Origin: Bacteroidota bacterium
Lineage (GTDB): Bacteria > Bacteroidota > Bacteroidia > Flavobacteriales_F > PHOS-HE28
Assembly (NCBI GenBank): GCA_023428865.1
Contig: JAEYWT010000081.1
Location: 1-12,072, forward strand
Length of the DNA stretch: 12,072 nucleotides
Direction of reading: 5' to 3'
This document shows, piece by piece, positions 1 through 5,851 of this stretch (position 1 is its first letter; each line of letters begins with the position of its first letter). Below the pieces are notes generated by a model. That model made no database searches, was not told where the DNA came from, and saw nothing but the letters and a program-made list of their open reading frames with translations. The translations under genes were made by a program, and so were the position numbers.

Positions 1-1521
1 GTCTTCATTGTGACCCAAGATGAGGCCAAGAAGAACGAAGCCAAGTCCACCGCCGAAAAGAAGGCCTTGGGTAAGAAGACGTGGACCTACAAGGCCACCA
101 ATGTACGCGATGTGGCCTTCGCCAGCAGCCGAAAGTTCATCTGGGATGGCATGAACCAACCGGTGGGCAAGACCAATGTGCTTTGCATGAGCTTCTATCC
201 GAAAGAGGGCAACCCGCTCTGGGAACAGTACAGCACCAAGGTGGTGGCGCATACCATCAAGACCTACAGCAAGTACACCACCGATTACATCTATCCGGTG
301 GCGCAAAGCATCCACACCAAGAACATCGGCATGGAGTACCCGATGATCTGCTTCAACGGTGGCCGGCCCGAGAAGGACGGAACCTACAGCGATCGCACCA
401 AGTATGGGATGATCGGCGTCATCATCCACGAAGTAGGCCACAACTTCTTCCCCATGATCATCAACTCCGACGAGCGCCAATGGACCTGGATGGATGAAGG
501 CCTCAACACCTTCGTGCAGTACCTCACTGAGCAGGAGTGGGACCGCGACTATCCCAGCTGGCGTGGCAAACCACGCAACATCGTGGATTACATGAAGGGT
601 GATCCCAACGCTGCACCCGGGCAGGTGAAGGCGCGTATTGAACCCATCATGACCAACAGCGAAAGCATCACGCAGTTCGGCAACAACGCCTATGGCAAAC
701 CCGCCACTGCGCTCAATATCCTGCGCGAAACGGTCATGGGCCGCGAACTCTTTGATCATGCCTTCAAGACCTACTGCGACCGCTGGAAATTCAAACACCC
801 CACACCCGCCGATTTCTTCCGCACAATGGAAGATGCCAGCGGCGTGGACCTCGATTGGTTCTGGCGCGGCTGGTTCTACACCACGGACCATGTTGACATC
901 GCCATCACGGGCTTCAAGTACAAACGCATGGATCCGCGTGATCCCGTTGCGGCCAAACAACTGCAACGGCAGGATAAGACCGCCGAACCCATCGACTTGA
1001 GCGGCGAGCGCAACAAGAGGGCAATCACGGAAGTCGTCGTAGAGCGCGATCCTGCCACGCGTGACTTCTACAACAGCTATGATCCGCTTACGGCCACCGA
1101 TCGCGAGATCGCGGCGTACGAAAAGTGGAAAGCCAGCTTGAAGCCCGATGAGCTGGCCCTCTTGGAACAGGACCTGCACCTTTACGAAGTGTCCTTCAAG
1201 GACATCGGTGGCCTGGTGATGCCCGTGATCCTCGAATGGGAGTACGCCGACGGCACCACCGAAGTGGAGCGCATCCCCGCCGAGATCTGGAAGACCAGCG
1301 ACGAGGTCACCAAGGTCTTCGTGAAACGCAAGGAAGTTCGGCGCGTGACCCTCGACCCCTTCCTCGAAACCGCCGACTGCGACCTCAACAACAACAGCTG
1401 GCCACCGCGCATGGTACCCACCCGATTCGATGTCTTCAAAGAGCGCGAGCGCGGGGGAAGGCCCAACCCCATGCAGATGGAACGGAATAGGCAACAGGGT
1501 GGGGAGATGAAGGGGCAATGA
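1..1521 (+). CDS. M1 family zinc metallopeptidase, C-terminal part (5' end outside window)
   Basis: The frame is open from the first base and stops at TGA 1519-1521, giving 506 residues without the true start; the GTG at position 10 is only an internal codon. The zinc site is HEVGH (codons 427-441), followed after exactly 18 residues by the Glu of DEG, which is the HExxH-x18-E signature of M1 (gluzincin) aminopeptidases. Upstream, GMEYPM (328-345) sits where family members carry the GAMEN substrate-binding motif. Downstream, a Y-G-K-P-A-T-A-L segment matches the Y-x-K region with the catalytic tyrosine. Bacteroidota homologues are usually secreted or periplasmic proteins of roughly 600-900 residues, so the signal peptide and N-terminal beta domain are presumably missing here. 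The last 200 or so residues are an accessory domain ending in a Gln/Arg/Met-rich tail. The substrate cannot be deduced. The family call is firm; aminopeptidase specificity is inferred. Confidence 0.93.
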   Translation, partial: VFIVTQDEAKKNEAKSTAEKKALGKKTWTYKATNVRDVAFASSRKFIWDGMNQPVGKTNVLCMSFYPKEGNPLWEQYSTKVVAHTIKTYSKYTTDYIYPVAQSIHTKNIGMEYPMICFNGGRPEKDGTYSDRTKYGMIGVIIHEVGHNFFPMIINSDERQWTWMDEGLNTFVQYLTEQEWDRDYPSWRGKPRNIVDYMKGDPNAAPGQVKARIEPIMTNSESITQFGNNAYGKPATALNILRETVMGRELFDHAFKTYCDRWKFKHPTPADFFRTMEDASGVDLDWFWRGWFYTTDHVDIAITGFKYKRMDPRDPVAAKQLQRQDKTAEPIDLSGERNKRAITEVVVERDPATRDFYNSYDPLTATDREIAAYEKWKASLKPDELALLEQDLHLYEVSFKDIGGLVMPVILEWEYADGTTEVERIPAEIWKTSDEVTKVFVKRKEVRRVTLDPFLETADCDLNNNSWPPRMVPTRFDVFKERERGGRPNPMQMERNRQQGGEMKGQ

Positions 1522-1544
1522 TGATCATCTCATTTTCTAGTCCG

Positions 1545-1726
1545 CACGTGGGCGTGCCCCCGGCTCAAATGCATCCGGGGTCGGGTGCTCCGCTGTAGCC
1601 GGACTTGTCATGGCCTGCGGCTGCGGCTCTGCGGGGTCTGCTCGTGCCTTGCAGCCTCCTCGCTGCACGCATCCGCAGGGCCTTGCCTGCGCCGGGCTGC
1701 CGCTTCGCCCCCTCACGCGGGCAGCC
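1545..1726. repeat. GC-rich structured intergenic element with three nested or consecutive hairpins
   Basis: The 248-bp gap between the peptidase and the cupin gene contains a GC-rich block able to fold into several hairpins. Visible arms are CCCCGG/CCGGGG (1558-1563 with 1575-1580), CCTGCGG/CCGCAGG (1614-1620 with 1673-1679) and GGCTGCC/GGCAGCC (1695-1701 with 1720-1726). A reading frame crosses it in frame with the cupin, but its translation is Ala/Arg/Leu-rich and resembles no cupin N-terminus, so I treat the block as non-coding. The layout (GGGCGTGCCC, hairpin, GGGTCGGG, then a 'CGCTTCGCCCCCTCACGCGGG' type tail) resembles an intergenic repeat I recall from many Bacteroidota genomes. That is memory only: a second copy is not present in this window. 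Its function is unknown. Confidence 0.45.
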
Positions 1727-1769
1727 TACATTGCTTTACCAAGTTTTTGAACGTGAGATCACCGCATCG

Positions 1770-2114
1770 ATGAGCATCTCCAACATCCCTTTCCAGATCA
1801 CCGAGTGGGACAAGGTCCCCGCCACCGTTCTACAAGGCGCCACCGGCACGGCCACCATGCGCATCCAACAGCATGGAGACCTACGCATCCGCATGATCGA
1901 ATACTCCGCCAACTACCTCGCCGATCATTGGTGCGAGCTGGGTCACTTGGTCTTCGTGCTCGAAGGCGAATTGATCAACGAACTGAAGGATGGTACCACC
2001 AACTTGCTAAAACCTGGCATGTCCTACGCGGTCTCCGATGGGTTGAGCAGTCACCGGTCGCGCACCGTTGGTCCGGTGAAGATGCTGGTGATCGACGGTG
2101 GTTTCTTGCGATGA
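1770..2114 (+). CDS. DHCW-motif cupin-fold protein
   Basis: A 114-residue small single-domain cupin. The N-terminus (MSISNIPFQITEWDKVPAT) and the central ADHWCELGHLVFVLEGEL stretch (residues about 51-68) fit the family that NCBI calls 'DHCW motif cupin fold protein', where a short barrel carries an Asp-His-Trp/Cys cluster. The later SSHRS motif and the ending VIDGGFLR also fit. The ATG at 1770 is preferred over an in-frame GTG at 1605 because the extra 55 residues are only a translation of the GC-rich hairpin element, and the family starts with M-x-I-x-N-I-P-F. No clear Shine-Dalgarno sequence is visible. TACATTGC at 1727-1734 is a poor match to the Bacteroidota -7 box. The biochemical role is not established; sugar or small-molecule sensing or isomerisation is only a generic cupin possibility. 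Confidence 0.88.
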   Translation: MSISNIPFQITEWDKVPATVLQGATGTATMRIQQHGDLRIRMIEYSANYLADHWCELGHLVFVLEGELINELKDGTTNLLKPGMSYAVSDGLSSHRSRTVGPVKMLVIDGGFLR

Positions 2115-2122
2115 GGGTTTCG

Positions 2123-2171
2123 TTAACTGCAGCCAAATGTGCCATTTCAACCCTACATATGGCTGCGGTTA
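2123..2171. repeat. Left flanking hairpin repeat of the ATPase gene
   Basis: A 49-bp imperfect palindrome: TAACTGCAGCCAAATG (2124-2139) pairs with CATATGGCTGCGGTTA (2156-2171), with two mismatches and a 16-nt loop. It matches the repeat at 3599-3647 in the same orientation at 41 of 49 positions with no gaps. It lies between the cupin stop (2112-2114) and the ATPase start (2187). There is no T-run, so it is not a typical intrinsic terminator. Confidence 0.85.
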
Positions 2172-2186
2172 TCAAAGCAAAGGACC

Positions 2187-3602
2187 ATGCTCATCGGCAG
2201 GGAAGAAGAGCGTAAGATCCTCTCGGATGCCATGATCACCGGGCATTCCGAGTTGATCGCCATCTACGGCAGGCGGCGCATCGGCAAGACCTTCCTGATC
2301 CGCCAAGTGTATGCCAAGCGCGTCAACATCGAGTTCGCCGGGATGCACCGGGGAACCTTACGGCAGCAGCTCAAGAACTTCCATTTGTCCTTTCCCGCGA
2401 GGCTGCGCAAGGGCGAACCACCCGCCGATTGGCTCGATGCGTTCCAGCTCCTCGGGCGCTACTTCGATGGCCTGAAAGGCAAAGGGAAGAAGGTACTCTT
2501 CATCGATGAGTTCCCTTGGCTGGATACCCACCGGAGCGGTTTTCTGCCTGCCTTCAGCCACTTCTGGAACAGCTACTGCACCAAGCGCAAGGACATGGTA
2601 GTGGTGATCTGCGGATCGGCCGCCAGCTACATGCTGCAGCGCGTAGTGAACAACAAGGGCGGCCTGCACAACCGCCTTACGCGCCGCATCCGCATGGCAC
2701 CCTTCAACCTGCGCGAGACCGAGCAATTGCTCCAACACAACAAGGTGCGCCTTACCCGCTATGATGTCCTGCAGTTGTACATGGCATTGGGCGGTGTGCC
2801 CTACTACCTGCACATGGTGAAGCGCGGCGAGAGCATGGCCCAAGCCGTGGACCGACTTTGTTTCGAGCCGCAAGGCTTTTTGCGCGGCGAGTTCCAGAAC
2901 GTGTTCGCCTCGCTGTTCGAGCATGCCGGTAACCACGAAGCCATCGTACGGGCCCTCGCCGGTGTCCGCAAGGGCCTTACACGTACTGCTATCCTACGCA
3001 AGAGCCGTGTGGCATCCGGTGGCACGCTTACCAAGACCTTGAGCGAGCTGGAGGAGTCCGGCTTCATAGAGCGTTACATGCCCTACGATGCCAAGAAGGA
3101 TCCGCTCTACCGTATCACGGACGAGTACACGCAGTTCTACCTGCGGCATGTGGAGGGCGGCAAACCCATGCGGCGCGCCCACTGGGCCAAGGAAATGGGT
3201 ACGCCAGCCTACCGGGCTTGGAGCGGCTTCACCTTCGAGACCATCTGCATGAAGCACGTGGAGGGGATCAAGGCCGCGCTCGGTATTTCGGGTATCCGTT
3301 CCACCGAGGGTAGCTGGATCGGGAAGGGTGATGACAGCGGAGCTCAGGTGGATCTGCTCATCGACCGTGATGACAACGTGATCAACCTCTGCGAAATGAA
3401 GTTCGCGAGCGGACCCTTCAGCATCGACAAGAAGTACGCGAAGGAGCTCATGACCAAGACGGAGGCGTTCCGCTCGGCCACCCGCACGCGCAAGAGCATC
3501 TTCATCACCTTCGTTACCACGCATGGCGTGGCGCAGAACGTCTACAGTCACCAACTGGTGCACAACGAGCTTTCAATGGAGGCTCTTTTCGAAGGTGATT
3601 AA
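2187..3602 (+). CDS. AAA+ ATPase of the archaeal-ATPase type with C-terminal DUF234/PD-(D/E)XK-like domain
   Basis: This 471-residue protein has an N-terminal P-loop ATPase: Walker A GRRRIGKT at residues 28-35, Walker B KVLFIDE at 102-108 and a sensor-1-like stretch VVVICGSAAS at 138-147. A lid and a winged-helix-like region (about 180-300, with TLTKTLSELEESGFIERY) follow. The C-terminal domain (about 340-471) carries FE (350-351), QVD (387-389) and E-M-K (403-405), in the order of a PD-(D/E)XK nuclease core; this is the usual ATPase plus DUF234 arrangement. I chose the ATG at 2187 because the start gives the typical MLIGREEE... N-terminus, while the longer GTG start (2139) lies inside the flanking hairpin. 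The TAA stop (3600-3602) is the first part of the right-hand hairpin. Such genes are often multicopy and patchily distributed in archaea and Bacteroidota, with unknown physiological role. Nuclease activity is inferred from motif order only. Confidence 0.9.
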   Translation: MLIGREEERKILSDAMITGHSELIAIYGRRRIGKTFLIRQVYAKRVNIEFAGMHRGTLRQQLKNFHLSFPARLRKGEPPADWLDAFQLLGRYFDGLKGKGKKVLFIDEFPWLDTHRSGFLPAFSHFWNSYCTKRKDMVVVICGSAASYMLQRVVNNKGGLHNRLTRRIRMAPFNLRETEQLLQHNKVRLTRYDVLQLYMALGGVPYYLHMVKRGESMAQAVDRLCFEPQGFLRGEFQNVFASLFEHAGNHEAIVRALAGVRKGLTRTAILRKSRVASGGTLTKTLSELEESGFIERYMPYDAKKDPLYRITDEYTQFYLRHVEGGKPMRRAHWAKEMGTPAYRAWSGFTFETICMKHVEGIKAALGISGIRSTEGSWIGKGDDSGAQVDLLIDRDDNVINLCEMKFASGPFSIDKKYAKELMTKTEAFRSATRTRKSIFITFVTTHGVAQNVYSHQLVHNELSMEALFEGD

Positions 3603-3647
3603 CCGCAGCCAAATGGGCCTCTTGAACGCCACATTTGGCTGCGGTTA
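3599..3647. repeat. Right flanking hairpin repeat of the ATPase gene
   Basis: A 49-bp element whose arms TAACCGCAGCCAAATG (3600-3615) and CATTTGGCTGCGGTTA (3632-3647) are a perfect 16-bp inverted repeat around a 16-nt loop. The ATPase stop codon TAA is the first three bases of the left arm. It is a direct-orientation copy (41/49) of the element at 2123-2171. It could fold in the 3' end of the ATPase mRNA and might stabilise or terminate the transcript, but no U-tract follows. Confidence 0.87.
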
Positions 3648-3663
3648 GTTGGGAACCCTTGTT

Positions 3664-3684
3664 GGAATAGAGAGGTTCTATTCC
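3664..3684. other. Short perfect hairpin between convergent genes
   Basis: GGAATAGA (3664-3671) and TCTATTCC (3677-3684) form an 8-bp perfect stem with a 5-nt loop. The stem covers the stop codon (3678-3680) of the minus-strand secreted protein gene. It could limit read-through between the convergent ATPase and glycan operon transcripts, but the stem is AT-rich and lacks a T-run on either side, so calling it a terminator would be weak. Confidence 0.4.
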
Positions 3685-4946
3685 TTTACGTCGACCATTT
3701 TGACCTGATAGGGGTCCGGTGCCCACACGCTATGCTTCAAAGTCGGATGCGGCATCTGTCTGAACCGATAGCGCCCCGGCGGCAACGCCTTCATGGTGAA
3801 CCCGAACGACTGTGGCGCGTGGTCTTCGCATTGCGCGGGGAGGGTCGCACCGAAATAGAGGAATACGTCGCGCACCTCACTATCCTTCGGGGCCGGTTGC
3901 ACCTTGGCATAGGCCTCATACTGCCCACAGGAGCCACCGATCCAGTGGAAGGTTACGGTGATCTCGTCGTTGCTGATCGGCTCGGCAGGTACGATGGTCA
4001 ATGACATGTCAGAAATCTCCGTCCAGATGCTATCCGGGTCCACGGTGAAGGAGATGGGTACGGCCTGGCGGATGTAACGGTAGACCGTGCGGTCGGTCTT
4101 CACCGCGATATCCTCGACCGAGGCAGGTGTCCAGCGTTGGCTCAGGCGCACGACGCGTTTCAGTTCGGCGTCCAGCTCGGGGAAGTTGCCTCCGTTTAGG
4201 TGTACCTCATGGATATAGCCGCTCTCTTCCACCATGGCCATGCCGGTGATGGTGGTGCGCACGTTGAGCCGCTCGATCAAGGGCTTGCTGAAACGCGCAT
4301 GCAGTTGTCGCTGAAACCAGGCCTCACCACCGGGATGCTGGGGTGCGGCGGCCTTGGTCGGCACGGGCAGGGGCATGTACAGGTTCCACCCGAAGTTCAG
4401 GAGGTTGAGCGGTCGGATCCATCCGGGCATGCGGCCACCGCGCTGAAGCTCAAGTAGCCCGCCGTTGCATGCGATCGTGTCTATCGACCCGAATGGTTGC
4501 ACCAAGGATCGACCTGGGCGTTGTGCGTCGCGTGGGTATCGATCGCCCAAGTCCGCTTGATCGGCTTGGCAACGCGTAAGTTCCGCCAGATCGAACCGGT
4601 ACCATCCGCTGGTGAACGGGATCCGTATGGTCGGACGGGGCAGATCGCCCCACAGGCCATCGAGGTCCACCTGCATCTCCTGCCCGGTCCACTTGTGCCG
4701 GATCGTCCACGTGATGGATGACCGGCCGCAGCCTGTTCGTAGGTTGAGCGACAACAGACTATCGCCTGTGAATTGGACACTTGTCCGCGGCCCGTCACCG
4801 GGGCTGATGGTGTACGATGCCGACGTGTCGCGCATCGCCGTGTAGGGCAAACTCACCTGCACGGTGATGCCGGAGCAACAACACTGGGCATGGATCGTGG
4901 AGGGGCCGACCAGAAAAGGCAGGAGGACAAAGAGGGTGCGACGCAT
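3678..4946 (-). CDS. Secreted protein of unknown function with an internal TonB-C-like segment
   Basis: I do not recognise this 422-residue protein as a named family. Starting at the ATG at 4946, it has a Sec signal peptide (MRRTLFVLLPFLVGPSTIHA, residues 1-20) followed by Gln-Cys-Cys-Cys. The residues before the Cys do not make a lipobox, so it is probably soluble periplasmic or exported. Longer in-frame starts at 4967 and 5000 add a hydrophilic leader that would spoil the signal peptide, and the latter overlaps the upstream kinase gene. Residues about 207-302 look like a TonB C-terminal fold: a strand with G-Y-I-x-E-V, then PELDAELKRVV, R-W-T-P-A, and a final P-I-S-F-T-V strand. The usual N-terminal transmembrane anchor and proline-rich spacer of TonB are absent. 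The rest is beta-rich with several cysteines. It is last in the minus-strand operon, 38 bp after the lipid kinase, so it may act on the same envelope pathway; this is inference from position. Confidence 0.75.
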   Translation of the reverse strand: MRRTLFVLLPFLVGPSTIHAQCCCSGITVQVSLPYTAMRDTSASYTISPGDGPRTSVQFTGDSLLSLNLRTGCGRSSITWTIRHKWTGQEMQVDLDGLWGDLPRPTIRIPFTSGWYRFDLAELTRCQADQADLGDRYPRDAQRPGRSLVQPFGSIDTIACNGGLLELQRGGRMPGWIRPLNLLNFGWNLYMPLPVPTKAAAPQHPGGEAWFQRQLHARFSKPLIERLNVRTTITGMAMVEESGYIHEVHLNGGNFPELDAELKRVVRLSQRWTPASVEDIAVKTDRTVYRYIRQAVPISFTVDPDSIWTEISDMSLTIVPAEPISNDEITVTFHWIGGSCGQYEAYAKVQPAPKDSEVRDVFLYFGATLPAQCEDHAPQSFGFTMKALPPGRYRFRQMPHPTLKHSVWAPDPYQVKMVDVKE

Positions 4947-4984
4947 GGCTTCGCTCTGTACACGCATGCGTTCGAAGGGTTCGA

Positions 4985-5851
4985 TCACCGCACCACCCAC
5001 AGCCGCTTCGGCTCAAGTCTGAAGATGACCTCGTGGCCCACTTCCACCGGTTCGCCATCCAAATGCGCCAAGGTGCCTTCCTGCCAGATGGTGGCTGTGC
5101 GCGTAGGCACATTGGTGATGTAAGGGCTGTTGTCCGCTCTGCCCGTATAGATCTGGATGAACGCTCGGATCAGCGGGAAAAAGGAGGGCTTTCGTACGAT
5201 CCGTAGTTCGGCGATGCCATCATCGGGCAACGAGCCAGGGCTGATCTCCGCTCCGTTACCGAACTCGCGTGTGTTGCAGAGAACGACCATCAACACATGG
5301 GTCTCCTTGGTCTCGTGGTTCGCCTTCACCACCACGCGCATCGGCTTGGCACCGAAGATCTCTTCTACGATGATCCGGGCGTAACCCAGCATGCCACGGC
5401 TCTTGCTCCTGTCGAAGCGATGCGCCACGCGTGCATCGAAACCGATACCGGCCGTGCCAAGGAAGGGGATGTCGTTCAGGAAGCAAACATCCATCTGTGC
5501 GGCTTCACCGGTGAAGGCTCTGCGGAAGGCTTGCTCAGGATCCAACGGAAGCCCGAGCGAACGTGCGTAGCCATTGCCGCTACCTAGCGCCACCACGCCC
5601 ACCGGCACTTTCGTATGCAAGAGACCTGCCGCCACACTGTTCAGCGTTCCATCGCCACCAGCACTGATAACGCGCTCCATGCCTGTTGCTACCGCCTCCT
5701 GCGCAAGTTCCTTTCCATGGCCTGGCCGTTCAATGGTGCGGATGTCCAGCCGTATCCCCATTTCGGCGGCGATCCGTTCGGCCGTGGCACCTTCGCGCAT
5801 GGCATGTCCCTTGCCCGAGCGTGGGTTCAGCACTAGCATCATGGACCTCAT
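4985..5851 (-). CDS. Diacylglycerol/lipid kinase family protein (YegS/DgkB type)
   Basis: This 288-residue protein has the diacylglycerol kinase catalytic fold. It starts MLVLNPRSGKGHA-like (residues 5-17), carries the nucleotide-binding GGDGT at 65-69 followed by LNSVAAGLL, then GSGNGYARSLG at 90-100 and GTAGIGFDARVAHRF at 132-146. The C-terminal beta-sandwich has LPDDG at 208-212 and a late DGEP at 265-268. The length fits YegS/Rv2252/BmrU-type lipid kinases, which phosphorylate diacylglycerol or related lipids using ATP at the inner face of the membrane. The ATG (5849-5851) overlaps the TGA of the upstream LtaS-like gene as ATGA, implying translational coupling. Because LtaS-type enzymes release diacylglycerol from phosphatidylglycerol, a partner that turns it back into phosphatidic acid is logical, as DgkB does in Firmicutes. 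Substrate choice between diacylglycerol, phosphatidylglycerol, sphingoid base or undecaprenol cannot be read from the sequence. Confidence 0.9.
   Translation of the reverse strand: MRSMMLVLNPRSGKGHAMREGATAERIAAEMGIRLDIRTIERPGHGKELAQEAVATGMERVISAGGDGTLNSVAAGLLHTKVPVGVVALGSGNGYARSLGLPLDPEQAFRRAFTGEAAQMDVCFLNDIPFLGTAGIGFDARVAHRFDRSKSRGMLGYARIIVEEIFGAKPMRVVVKANHETKETHVLMVVLCNTREFGNGAEISPGSLPDDGIAELRIVRKPSFFPLIRAFIQIYTGRADNSPYITNVPTRTATIWQEGTLAHLDGEPVEVGHEVIFRLEPKRLWVVR

Noticed and set aside
1727..1734. TACATTGC as a promoter -7 box for the cupin gene
   Set aside because: It lacks one T of the TAnnTTTG consensus, and no -33 element is visible.
1605..1769. N-terminal extension of the cupin gene
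   Set aside because: The 55 extra residues translate the GC-rich hairpin block and do not resemble the family N-terminus, which starts at 1770.
2358..3563. Long minus-strand open frames (2358-2936, 2994-3563) opposite the ATPase gene
   Set aside because: They are antisense to a well-supported ATPase with Walker A and B motifs and have shadow-like composition.
2123..3647. Two hairpin repeats considered as a CRISPR array or integron attC pair
   Set aside because: There are only two copies, 1.4 kb apart with a gene between them. No spacers, Cas or integrase genes are present, and the arms lack attC core sites.
3599..3684. Hairpins considered as intrinsic terminators
   Set aside because: Stems are good but no U-tract follows on either strand, so they are reported as repeat and hairpin rather than terminators.
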